Made by a program: the position numbers and the translations under genes. A stretch of DNA of 64,000 bases, taken from Actinoplanes missouriensis 431 (GTDB lineage Bacteria; Actinomycetota; Actinomycetes; Mycobacteriales; Micromonosporaceae). Positions 17,080 to 24,988 of the stretch are shown in pieces (position 1 is the first letter of the stretch; each line of letters opens with the position of its first letter). The stretch is from positions 6,944,001 to 7,008,000 of the forward strand of contig NC_017093.1 of the NCBI RefSeq assembly GCF_000284295.1, given 5' to 3'. The notes under the pieces were generated by a model. The model made no database searches, was not told the origin of the DNA, and saw only the letters and a program-made list of their open reading frames with translations.

Positions 17080-18039
17080 ATGGGAAGCGGACACTGGTCC
17101 ACCGACGTTTACACCGCAGCCTCGACCTACCGCGCCGCGACCGGCAAGAGCGCCTTCGACTACAGCGACAGCGGCGCCCGCCGGGTCCACCCGGATCTGG
17201 ACCCGGACGGCGTCTTCATGCGGGAGTCGCGGGACTCGGAGGAGCACCCGTTCAGCACGCCGATCGCCGTCCTCTTCGACGTGACCGGCTCGATGGGCAA
17301 CGTGCCACGGGTGCTGCAGACCAAGCTTCCGCAGCTGCTCGGGCTGCTGACCAGGAAAAGTTACGCGATCGACCCGCAAATCATGTTCGGGGCGATCGGC
17401 GACGCGACGTGTGACCGGGCGCCGCTGCAGGTCGGACAGTTCGAGTCGGACAACCGGATGGACGAGGACCTCTCCAAGATCTACCTGGAGGGTGGCGGCG
17501 GCGGGCAGAAGCACGAGTCCTACGAGCTCGCGCTCTACTTCATGGCCCGGCACACGATCATCGACTCGATGGTCAATCGCGGACGCCGGGGATACCTCTT
17601 CATCATCGGCGACGAGATGCCCTACCCGCGGGTCAAGCCGCGTGAGGTGCAGGCCGTGATCGGCGACCGGATCAAGCAGCCGATTGGAATCGAGGAGATC
17701 ATCGCCGAGCTGCGCCGCCGCTACGAGGTCTACTACATCCTGCCGACCGCGGCCGGCTGGGGTGGCGACTCCGAGGTGCTGACCCGCTGGCGCGAGCTGC
17801 TCGGGCAGAACGTGCTGGAGCTCGACGACCTGGACGCGGTCTGCGAGACGATCGCCCTGACCGTGGGTCTCGGCGAGGACGCGATCGACCTGGACGAGGG
17901 CATCGCCGACCTCGAGGACGTCGGCTCGGGTGCCGGTGACTCGGTGGGCCGCGCGCTGGCGCCGCTGCAACGCACCGCGGTGGTCCGCAGCGAGCCGTTC
18001 GAGATCACCGCCGGTCAGGGCGGGAACCAGCGGCTGTGA
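17080..18039 (+). CDS. VWA-like protein of the NUDIX/PurA-like operon
   Basis: 319 aa, ATG 17080 with AAGGAG upstream; the frame is open further upstream but that part is a shadow. The N-terminal 58 residues are followed by PIAVLFDVTGSMGNVPRVLQ, a metal-ion-dependent adhesion site of the DxTGS form (D67, T69, S71). GGGGGQKHESYELALYFMA and GYLFIIGDEMPY give the later VWA strands. No signal peptide, so cytoplasmic. It differs from the CoxE-like VWA gene at 6853 in length and sequence. VWA plus kinase-like pairs are known in TerY-type systems, but no TerD gene is present here. Its stop overlaps the GTG of the next gene. Confidence 0.85.
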   Translation: MGSGHWSTDVYTAASTYRAATGKSAFDYSDSGARRVHPDLDPDGVFMRESRDSEEHPFSTPIAVLFDVTGSMGNVPRVLQTKLPQLLGLLTRKSYAIDPQIMFGAIGDATCDRAPLQVGQFESDNRMDEDLSKIYLEGGGGGQKHESYELALYFMARHTIIDSMVNRGRRGYLFIIGDEMPYPRVKPREVQAVIGDRIKQPIGIEEIIAELRRRYEVYYILPTAAGWGGDSEVLTRWRELLGQNVLELDDLDAVCETIALTVGLGEDAIDLDEGIADLEDVGSGAGDSVGRALAPLQRTAVVRSEPFEITAGQGGNQRL

Positions 18040-19235
18040 CCGAGCACATCGCCGTCGTCGATCTCGGTTACGGCGATGCGGGCAAGGGCACCGTCGTCGA
18101 TGCGCTCTGCGCCGCGTCGCCGCGCCGGGCGGTGCTCCGCTTCAACGGCGGGGCGCAGGCCGCGCACAACGTGATCACCGAGAACGGCCGGCACCACACG
18201 TTCGCCCAGTTCGGGTCGGGCACCCTGCGCGGCGTCCCGACCCACCTGACCCGCTTCATGATCGTCGACCCGCTCGCGCTGGCCGGTGAGGCGAAGGCGC
18301 TCGGCAACCCGTTCCACCTGCTCACGGTGGATGGCGACGCGCTGCTCGCCACTCCGTGGCATCGCGCCGCGAACCGGCGGCGGGAGGTTGCGCGCGGCGA
18401 CGCACGGCACGGTTCGTGCGGCATGGGCGTGGGCGAGACGATGGGGTACGCGTTGGCGCACACCGATGCCCCACGGGTCGCCGACGTGCTCTCCCCGGCA
18501 CGCCTGCGTCGCCGGCTCGCCGCCGTTCAGGACGCGCTCCCCTGCCCGGACATCGCGCTGGACGACGTGATCGACGCCTTCACCGCGTTCGGCGAAGCCG
18601 TCCGGATCGTCGGCGGCGACCACACCGCCCGCCTGCTCGACGAGGGCCCGTGCGTCTTCGAGGGGGCCCAGGGCGTCCTTCTCGACGAGTGGCGCGGCTG
18701 GCATCCGTACACGACGTGGTCGACGACGACGTTCGACAACGTGGCCGAGCTGTGCGGCTCGTTCCGGCGGCTCGGCGTGGTGCGCGCCTACACCACCCGG
18801 CACGGCGCCGGCCCGTTCGTCACCGAGACGCCCGGGCTCGACCTGCCGGAGGCGCACAACGGCGCGGACGCCTGGCAGGGGGCGTTCCGGACCGGCCATT
18901 TCGACGCGGTGGCGCACCGGTACGCGGTGGAGGTGGCCGGCGGGGCCGACGCGCTCGCGATCACCCACCTGGACGCGCCGGAGCGCTGCCCGGAGCTCGG
19001 CATCTGCACGGCGTACCGGGAGGGCGGCACGATCTGGGACCGGATCGAGCCCGGCCCGCACCGGGACCTGGCCTACCAGGAACGGCTCACCGAGCGCCTC
19101 GGCCGCGCCACGCCGGCCGCCACGCACCGGCCGGATAATTGGGTGCGGGAGATATCCGAATTGCTCGGCGCGCCTATTGCCATCGCCTCGCACGGACCCC
19201 GTTCCAGCGACAAAAGAATGAGCGTCGCGGTGTGA
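18036..19235 (+). CDS. Divergent adenylosuccinate synthetase-like (PurA-like) enzyme
   Basis: 399 aa, GTG 18036 overlapping the VWA stop. GYGDAGKGT (11-19) corresponds to the PurA P-loop WGDEGKGK and keeps the catalytic Asp (D14) and Lys (K17). GGAQAAHN (38-45) keeps the catalytic His (H44). FEGAQGVLLD, TTRHGAGPF, ITHLD and the C-terminal SHGP line up with the IMP- and GTP-contact segments of PurA. It is about 30 residues shorter than typical PurA and changes several invariant positions (E after D14 is A, GGHNAGHT is GGAQAAHN). The genome must encode a normal purA for purine synthesis elsewhere, so this is probably a specialised paralogue acting on a modified nucleotide (inference). Last gene of the coupled operon. 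Confidence 0.85.
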   Translation: MTEHIAVVDLGYGDAGKGTVVDALCAASPRRAVLRFNGGAQAAHNVITENGRHHTFAQFGSGTLRGVPTHLTRFMIVDPLALAGEAKALGNPFHLLTVDGDALLATPWHRAANRRREVARGDARHGSCGMGVGETMGYALAHTDAPRVADVLSPARLRRRLAAVQDALPCPDIALDDVIDAFTAFGEAVRIVGGDHTARLLDEGPCVFEGAQGVLLDEWRGWHPYTTWSTTTFDNVAELCGSFRRLGVVRAYTTRHGAGPFVTETPGLDLPEAHNGADAWQGAFRTGHFDAVAHRYAVEVAGGADALAITHLDAPERCPELGICTAYREGGTIWDRIEPGPHRDLAYQERLTERLGRATPAATHRPDNWVREISELLGAPIAIASHGPRSSDKRMSVAV

Positions 19236-19287
19236 CAGAATCCGTTACCGTGGAGGCGCGGGAGGGAAACATGCGCTGCTCAGAGGC

Positions 19288-19306
19288 GTAGGCAAGGCTA
19301 ACCTAA
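19288..19306 (+). promoter_or_regulatory. IdeR/DtxR-like iron box 1
   Basis: GTAGGCAAGGCTAACCTAA agrees with the DtxR/IdeR consensus TTAGGTTAGSCTAACCTAA at about 16 of 19 positions, with the right half perfect. Confidence 0.75.
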
Positions 19307-19312
19307 ATTGTT

Positions 19313-19331
19313 TGAGGCATGCCTTACCTAA
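19313..19331 (+). promoter_or_regulatory. IdeR/DtxR-like iron box 2, overlapping the promoter
   Basis: TGAGGCATGCCTTACCTAA agrees with the DtxR/IdeR consensus at about 15 of 19 positions and lies 25 bp after box 1. TTGAGG (19312-19317) and TAATGG (19334-19339) could be -35 and -10, so an occupied box would cover the promoter (inference). Confidence 0.7.
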
Positions 19332-19432
19332 TGTAATGGATCTTTCTGGAAACATCATTGGATAAGTGGAATAGAATCCGTGATCGGGGTTATGGTTCGG
19401 TGAGGCCATTGACGATCAGGGGAGTCGAAACC

Positions 19433-19726
19433 ATGACCCAGATGATGAACATGCCGCGCGTGCAGACCTGCACGGTCGCCGAATGCGGCTACAACCATGA
19501 CGGCTGTACCGCCTTCGCGATCACCATCGGCAGCATGCAGACCGCCGAGTGCGACACCTTCATCGGCTCCGGCGAGAAGGGCGGCATGGGCGTCGCCACC
19601 GCCCAGGTCGGCGCCTGCAAGCGTGCCGACTGCACCTACAACGAGAACCTCGAGTGCCGCGCACCGGCGATCACCGTCGGCGCCTCCGCCGACAAGGCCG
19701 ACTGCCTCACCTACTCGCGCGCCTGA
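19433..19726 (+). CDS. DUF1540 cysteine-rich protein with two modules
   Basis: 97 aa, ATG 19433 with AGGGGAG upstream. Two repeats of a four-cysteine module are visible: C13-x4-C18-x6-C25-x14-C40 and C62-x4-C67-x7-C75-x15-C91, with shared text CTVAECGYN / CKRADCTYN and AxAITIG / APAITVG. This is the DUF1540 pattern, thought to bind metal. No signal peptide. Two IdeR/DtxR-like boxes in the 5' region indicate iron-dependent repression, so it may serve in metal storage, exchange or stress under iron limitation (inference). Confidence 0.85.
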   Translation: MTQMMNMPRVQTCTVAECGYNHDGCTAFAITIGSMQTAECDTFIGSGEKGGMGVATAQVGACKRADCTYNENLECRAPAITVGASADKADCLTYSRA

Positions 19727-19806
19727 GCTTCCGCCCGGCCCGCCAGGCCCGCCCCCGTCCCGGGAGGCGGGCCTGTTTCGCCGGGCCGGCGCCGTTCCCG
19801 TGCCGG

Positions 19807-19868
19807 CGCCGGCCCTACGGTCAGCGCTGCCAGATGCGCCGGCCCTACGGTCAGCACTGCCAGATGCG
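19807..19868. repeat. 31-bp direct duplication at convergent gene ends
   Basis: CGCCGGCCCTACGGTCAGC followed by (G/A)CTGCCAGATG occurs twice in tandem. The second copy contains the stop codon and last codons (IWQC) of the minus-strand gene ending at 19851. Confidence 0.75.
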
Positions 19869-21053
19869 CGGGGCCTGCGGCTCGGCCGGGATGACCCCGC
19901 CGGCCTCCCTCAGCTTCTGCTCCTCGACCGGGTCGCGCCGGGTCACCGCGGTGCCCACCACGAGGCCGGTGTCCGCGACGTCCTGGGCCAGCGACTCCTG
20001 ATCATCGCCGGTCGCCGGCAGCTCGGCGTCCTCGCCTGCGCGCACCAGCCGCCCGGTGGACGTGACCATCCAGCCGGAGGCGTTCACCGCGATACCGGGG
20101 TCACTGTCGCCCTCGATCTCGGTGAGCTTCCCGGTCCGCAGGTTCCACAGCGCCGCCGAGCCGGACGGCCAGATCCCCCCGGTCACCCAGTCGCCGCTGA
20201 TCGCGTAACCCTGTCCCGTGCGTCCGGACGGGACGGTCAGCCTGGTGCCCTTGCCGTTGGGGTTCCAGACCCATGCGGTGTCGGCCCCGCCGTCCTTGTA
20301 GATCCCGCCGACCAGCGTGCCGTCGTCGCGGATCTCCTGCACGTGGCCGCCCTCCGGCAGCGGCAGCCGCACCGAGGTGGCCGATCCGGCCCGCCACAGC
20401 AGCGCGATCGCACCCTTGCCGCCGGTGTTCCCCCGCGGCTCCGCGTTGATCACCACGTCGCCGGCCGCGTTGATCGCCGGTTCCGGGTACGGATGCCACT
20501 GCCCCGCCGGCAGCTTCAGCTCGGTGTACCGACCGTTCTCGTACCGGAACACGGTGTCCCGGTTCTTCCTGGTGAGGAGTCCGACGACCACGCCGGACGG
20601 GTTCACCGCGGTCGCCTGCACCGAGTCGGCGATCACCGGCAGGGCCTTCGGCACGCCGTCGGACCAGAGCACCGGCCGGAAGTCCTGGCCCTCGGTGCCG
20701 TTGCCCACGATGTAGCGGCCGGTCGGGTCGACCGCGTCCGCGGTGATGTTCGTCAGCCCCTTCGGCGCCGCGAGCTCGCCGACCCGGCACGCCGCCGGTG
20801 ACGCCGGTGCGGGCACGCTGCTGGGCCGCTGCAGCGCCGGCGCCGGCGGCGTCTTCGCCGCGGTCGGCCGCAGCAGGACCGAGGGGACCCCCACCAGCAC
20901 GCCGACGGCCAGAGCCGCGCCCACCGCCGTCCGGGCGGCGGTGCGGCGCAAGGCCCGCTGACGGGCGATCGGCAGGACCGTCTCGATCCGGACCCGGCTG
21001 GGCGGCACGGCGATCGACTCCAGGCCGTCGCGCAGTCGCTGCTCGTCGCTCAC
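19851..21053 (-). CDS. Membrane-anchored HAF/propeller-like protein coupled to ECF sigma factor
   Basis: 400 aa. The start is GTG 21053, overlapping the sigma stop (GTGA). A short cytoplasmic N terminus (1-32, SDEQRLRDGLESIAVPPS) is followed by one transmembrane helix (about 40-60), a Pro-rich spacer, and an extracytoplasmic domain (about 90-400) with repeated units such as ITADAVDPTGRYIVGN, ATAVNPSGVVVG and AINAAGDVVI, which resemble HAF-type repeats of beta-propellers. There is no zinc-binding anti-sigma motif, but gene order, coupling and topology fit a sigma-associated membrane sensor or target (inference). The 3' end lies in a 31-bp duplication. Confidence 0.75.
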   Translation of the reverse strand: MSDEQRLRDGLESIAVPPSRVRIETVLPIARQRALRRTAARTAVGAALAVGVLVGVPSVLLRPTAAKTPPAPALQRPSSVPAPASPAACRVGELAAPKGLTNITADAVDPTGRYIVGNGTEGQDFRPVLWSDGVPKALPVIADSVQATAVNPSGVVVGLLTRKNRDTVFRYENGRYTELKLPAGQWHPYPEPAINAAGDVVINAEPRGNTGGKGAIALLWRAGSATSVRLPLPEGGHVQEIRDDGTLVGGIYKDGGADTAWVWNPNGKGTRLTVPSGRTGQGYAISGDWVTGGIWPSGSAALWNLRTGKLTEIEGDSDPGIAVNASGWMVTSTGRLVRAGEDAELPATGDDQESLAQDVADTGLVVGTAVTRRDPVEEQKLREAGGVIPAEPQAPRIWQC

Positions 21054-21559
21054 GCCGGGTACCTCGCTCCCTCGATGGTCTCCCCGAGAATCGCGCGCAG
21101 CGCGGTCAGCCCGCGGGAACATTGACTCTTCACATTGCCGGTGGAGCAGCCGAGGGCCTCCGCGGTCGCCTCCACCGTCAGGTCGCCGAAATACCGCAGG
21201 ACGATCACGGCCCGCTGGCCCTTCGGCAGGTTCCGGAGCGCGGCCATCAGCGAGTCGCGCTCCTCGAAGCCCGCGCCGGCCACGGCCGGCGCCTCCGGGA
21301 CCTGACCGCCGAGGAGCACGCGTGACCACGGCCGGCGGCGCTCGTCGAGGAAACGGCGGATCAGGATGCGATGGACGTACCCGTCGAGGTTGTCCGCGCG
21401 GACGGCCCGCCGCCAGCCCAGATAGAGCGAGGTGAGGGTGGCCTGGACGATGTCGTCCGCCTGGAACTCGTTCGCACAGAGGAGGTACGCCGTGCGATGC
21501 AGGCGGGGCAACTGCCCGCTCACATACTCGACGTATTCCCTTTCCCAATCGGCGCGCAT
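21050..21559 (-). CDS. SigE-family ECF RNA polymerase sigma factor
   Basis: 169 aa, ATG 21559 preceded by GGGGAG. Region 2 is visible as LCANEFQADDIVQATLTSLYLGW (about 27-49) and region 4 as LPKGQRAVIVLRYFGDLTVEATAEALGCSTGNVKS with the helix-turn-helix, followed by a short tail. Length and sequence fit the small SigE-type ECF group common in actinomycetes. It would direct RNA polymerase to a small regulon, probably linked to the envelope given the coupled membrane protein downstream. No extra C-terminal domain. Confidence 0.92.
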   Translation of the reverse strand: MRADWEREYVEYVSGQLPRLHRTAYLLCANEFQADDIVQATLTSLYLGWRRAVRADNLDGYVHRILIRRFLDERRRPWSRVLLGGQVPEAPAVAGAGFEERDSLMAALRNLPKGQRAVIVLRYFGDLTVEATAEALGCSTGNVKSQCSRGLTALRAILGETIEGARYPA

Positions 21560-21632
21560 CCCGCTCCCCGCCTCGGCGTCGTCTCCTGTCGCTCTACTGT
21601 CGCGCCGGGACCACCGCGGGGTTGCACCACTG

Positions 21633-22715
21633 TCAGAGATACATGCCGATCCGGGTGGACTGCTGGGGCACCGTGACCGGGCGGGCGCCGGTCTTCAGGG
21701 CGTAGAGCTCGGCGAGTGTGGCGCCGTCCGGGGAGATCCCGGTGGACGAGCCCAGCCAGGCGACGGCCTCCGGGTACGGCAACCGGCCCACCTCGATGCT
21801 GGCGAGGCACCGCCCCGGCCGGATCACCGCGGGGTGCAGGGTCGCCAGGTCCTCGTTCGTGGTGATCCCGATCAGCGCGTTGCGGCCCTGGCCGAGCATC
21901 CCGTCGGTGAGGTTGAGCAGCCGTGACAACGCCTGCCCGGCGCTCGCCTTGGCCTCGCCGCGGATCAGCTCGTCGCAGTCCTCGAGCATCAGCAGCCGCC
22001 ATTTCGGCTCGTCGTCCTCGCCGCTGCCCAGGGCCACGCTCATCAGGTACGCCGGGTCGGCGAAGAGCCGTTCCGGGTCCAGCACACAGTCCACCTGGCA
22101 CCAGGACCGCCACTGCTGGGCGAGCGCCCGCAACGCGGTGGTCTTGCCGGTGCCCGGCTCGCCGTGCAGCAGCAGGATCCGGCCGGTGATCGACGAGTGG
22201 TCGAGGTCCATCAGCCGTTCCAGGGTCTGCGCGACCGGGCCGGCGTAGTTGCGGCGGATCTGCGTCCACGGCTCGGCGTCGATCTGGCGCTCGCTGCGTC
22301 GCGGGCCGTGCGGCCCGAAGTGCCAGAATCCGATCGGGACGGTCCCCGCGTCCGGCGGCGGCTCCTCGACCGCGTTCGCCACGGCCTCGCCGAGCAGTTT
22401 CTCGGCGAGCTCGGCGCTCGTCGCGGTGATGGTGACCCGGGCGCGGCGGCTCTGCTTCCAGCGCATCACGTGCAGCGTCCAGCCCTCGCCGACGCTGATC
22501 CGGTTGTGGCCGTCCTCCTCGACCGCGTCCCGGAGGACCGTCGCTTCGGGGAGGGCCAAAGCCGCCTCGGGGCGGACGTTGTCCAGGTGAGTGGTCCGGC
22601 CGTAGGGCTCACGGCCGGACACGAAGCGATCCAGGGCGATCAGGTCGACGATGTCCACCAGCCGGTCGCCGTCGTCGACCTGCCCGCTCACCGGAAGCTG
22701 ATGGGGGGAGTCCAT
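21633..22715 (-). CDS. AAA ATPase with DUF5925-like N-terminal region
   Basis: 360 aa from ATG 22715; a GTG at 22730 would add five residues and neither has a clear ribosome site. The C-terminal half has Walker A HGEPGTGKTT, Walker B LLMLEDCDELI and an arginine-finger region RPGRCLASIEV, with a short lid afterwards. The N-terminal region (1-150) resembles the DUF5925 domain seen on actinobacterial AAA proteins. The layout is like cell-division-cycle type AAA modules. Substrate unknown. It lies next to, but not overlapping, the sigma operon, in the same direction. Confidence 0.8.
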   Translation of the reverse strand: MDSPHQLPVSGQVDDGDRLVDIVDLIALDRFVSGREPYGRTTHLDNVRPEAALALPEATVLRDAVEEDGHNRISVGEGWTLHVMRWKQSRRARVTITATSAELAEKLLGEAVANAVEEPPPDAGTVPIGFWHFGPHGPRRSERQIDAEPWTQIRRNYAGPVAQTLERLMDLDHSSITGRILLLHGEPGTGKTTALRALAQQWRSWCQVDCVLDPERLFADPAYLMSVALGSGEDDEPKWRLLMLEDCDELIRGEAKASAGQALSRLLNLTDGMLGQGRNALIGITTNEDLATLHPAVIRPGRCLASIEVGRLPYPEAVAWLGSSTGISPDGATLAELYALKTGARPVTVPQQSTRIGMYL

Positions 22716-22758
22716 CAACCCATGATCCACGCTTCGTCACTCACCGGGAATCCAATTT

Positions 22759-23193
22759 CTAGGCCGCGGTGAGGACGAAAACGGGGATCAGCCGATCCGT
22801 CTTCGTCTGGTACTCGGCGTACGGCGGGTAGGCGGCGACCGCCCGCTCCCACCAGATCTCGCGCTCCTGGCCCTCCAGCTCGCGGGCCGTGTAGTCGCGT
22901 TTCACCTCGCCGTCCTGGAGCTCGACGTGCGGGTTCTTGCGGATGTTGTAGACCCAGACCGGGTTCTTCGGGGCGCCGCCGAGCGAGCCGACGACCGCGT
23001 ACTCACCGTCGTGCTCGACCCGCATCAGCGCGGTCTTGCGCAGTGCTCCGGTCTTCGCGCCGATCGAGCTCAGCACGATGATCGGCATTCCCTGGATGTC
23101 ATTGGCCTGTTCGCCATTGGTCTCTTCGTACTTCTCGGCCTGCTTGCGCGCCCAGTCGGACGTGCTGGGGAGGTATTCACCAGTCAACGGCAT
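22759..23193 (-). CDS. F420/deazaflavin-type nitroreductase family protein
   Basis: 144 aa, ATG 23193. TAGACT ends 7 nt upstream, so the mRNA may be leaderless; the longer frame to 23283 has no support. Segments IVLSSIGAKTGALRKTALMRV, EYAVVGSLGGAPKNPVWVYNI and ELEGQEREIWWERAVAAYPPYAEYQ are characteristic of the split beta-barrel DDN family, which binds coenzyme F420 or related deazaflavins and reduces small organic substrates. F420 is typical of actinomycetes. Divergent from the second subtilase gene. Confidence 0.9.
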   Translation of the reverse strand: MPLTGEYLPSTSDWARKQAEKYEETNGEQANDIQGMPIIVLSSIGAKTGALRKTALMRVEHDGEYAVVGSLGGAPKNPVWVYNIRKNPHVELQDGEVKRDYTARELEGQEREIWWERAVAAYPPYAEYQTKTDRLIPVFVLTAA

Positions 23194-23314
23194 GATCCCG
23201 AGTCTATGAAGCGCACCCGAACCGCACCAGCGCGCTGACCGGAGCGCACTCGGCGCCCCGGACCGTGGTGATAGCCCGGCCAAAGGTCGGACCTACTAGC
23301 GAAGGCGGGTTCAC

Positions 23315-24952
23315 GTGCGGCTTCTCACCGGCACCCTGGCCATCTCCCTGGCCACCGGCCTCGGCGCGGTCGCATTGCCCGGCATCTCCTACGCGGGCGT
23401 GCCGGCGACGGTGAGCGCGGCGCATCCGGCACGGGTCGTGGGCACCAGCGTGGACGCCTTCGGCCGCCCGGTCGTGGCCGTCCACGAGGCCACCGACCGC
23501 CGGGAGACCGCCGAACTGCTGGCCGAACTGCCGAACGCGCAGCTCGACGTCCCGGTGCGGGTGGCCGGCTCGGACCCGTACCGGTCCCAGCAGTGGGCGC
23601 TGCCGAAGATCAAGGCGACCACCGCATGGACGACGTCGACGGGCGCCGGCGTCACCGTCGCGGTGATCGACACCGGGGTGGACGCGAACCACCCCGACCT
23701 CACCGGCAAGGTGCTCCCCGGCTACGACATGATCAACAAGGTGGCCGGCGGGACCACCGACGGCAACGGGCACGGCACCCACGTCGCCGGCATCATCGGC
23801 GCGGCCACCGGCAACGGCATCGGGATCTCCGGAGTCGCCCCGGACGCCGCGATCCTGCCGGTGCGGGTCTTCGACGCCAAGGGCGCGGGGTACATGTCCG
23901 ACGTCGCGGAGAGCATCGTCTGGGCCGCCGACCACGGCGCCGACGTGATCAACATGTCCCTCGGCTCCACCGGGAAGCTCGACGCGCTGGCCGACGCGGT
24001 CACCTACGCCCGGGGCAAGGGCGTCACGGTGGTCGCCGCCGCCGGCAACGAGCGGCAGAAGGGCAGCCCGGTCAGCTACCCGGCCGCCTACCCCGGAGTG
24101 ATCGCGGTCGCCGCGACCACCGCCGCCGACACCTACGCGTCGTTCTCCAACGCCGGCGGCTACGTCGACGTCGCCGCCCCCGGCGACGCCATCGTCAGCA
24201 CGTACCCCACCGCCCTGGCCGGCGGCGAGTACGTCGCGATGAGCGGCACCTCGATGGCGTCCCCGCACGTCGCCGCGGTGGCCGCCCAGCTGAAGGCGTA
24301 CCAGCCGGCGCTCGGCCCGGACCAGGTCGAGAAGATCCTCGAGGCCACCGCGGTCGACCTGGGCGCCACCGGGTTCGACACCACCTACGGCAACGGCCGG
24401 ATCGACGCGGCCGCCGCGCTCGACGCCGCCGGCCAGTTCGTCACCGCGAACGTCAGCACCCGGACCGTCACCTACGGCGCCCGGACCAGCACCACGTTCA
24501 CCGCCACGTCGGCCGGCCGGCCGCTCGCCGGCACGACCGTCTCGGCGTGCCTCTCAATCGCCGGGGCGGCCTGGTCCTGCACGCCGGTGACCACGAACGC
24601 GGCGGGCGCCTACACCCTCACCCGGGCCGCGGACGCCACCTACAAGGCCCGCCTCCTCGTACCCTCGACGACGGACTTCGCCGCGGCCTCGGCCACCGCG
24701 AGCTACACGGCGAAGGCCAAGGTCACCGCGGTGCGCAGCACGAAGGGCGCGATCACGGTCAAGGTGACCGGCGCGTCCGGGCAGACCATGACGGTGCAGC
24801 GGTACGTCAGCAGGAAGTGGAAGACCGTACGCACGTTCCGCTCGACCGCGACCCGGAAGGTGACCGGCCTGGTCGGCGGCGGAACCTACCGCGTGGTCGT
24901 CGCCGGGACCAAACGAGTCGCGGGCGTGACCAGCGGCACGGTGAAAGCATGA
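23315..24952 (+). CDS. Second secreted S8 subtilisin-like protease
   Basis: 545 aa, GTG 23315 after GAAGG. A signal peptide (1-27, SYA cleavage-type end), a short prodomain with FGRPVVAVHEATDR (49-62), and an S8 catalytic domain with D119, H153 and S313. It shares long stretches with the subtilase at 10264-12120 (YRSQQW, SLGSTxK, GYMSD, GTSMASPHVA), so the two are paralogues. The C-terminal Ig-like region (about 385-545) is attached directly, without the Thr/Pro spacer of the other enzyme. Predicted secreted and self-activating. No paralogue of the anchored proteins lies next to this copy. Confidence 0.93.
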   Translation: MRLLTGTLAISLATGLGAVALPGISYAGVPATVSAAHPARVVGTSVDAFGRPVVAVHEATDRRETAELLAELPNAQLDVPVRVAGSDPYRSQQWALPKIKATTAWTTSTGAGVTVAVIDTGVDANHPDLTGKVLPGYDMINKVAGGTTDGNGHGTHVAGIIGAATGNGIGISGVAPDAAILPVRVFDAKGAGYMSDVAESIVWAADHGADVINMSLGSTGKLDALADAVTYARGKGVTVVAAAGNERQKGSPVSYPAAYPGVIAVAATTAADTYASFSNAGGYVDVAAPGDAIVSTYPTALAGGEYVAMSGTSMASPHVAAVAAQLKAYQPALGPDQVEKILEATAVDLGATGFDTTYGNGRIDAAAALDAAGQFVTANVSTRTVTYGARTSTTFTATSAGRPLAGTTVSACLSIAGAAWSCTPVTTNAAGAYTLTRAADATYKARLLVPSTTDFAAASATASYTAKAKVTAVRSTKGAITVKVTGASGQTMTVQRYVSRKWKTVRTFRSTATRKVTGLVGGGTYRVVVAGTKRVAGVTSGTVKA

Positions 24953-24988
24953 CCCTTTCCCCTACGTGAATACGGTTTACTTCAGGCC

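Noticed and set aside
18036..19235. Housekeeping purA
   Set aside because: Invariant PurA residues are altered and the operon context is non-metabolic, so I call it PurA-like only.
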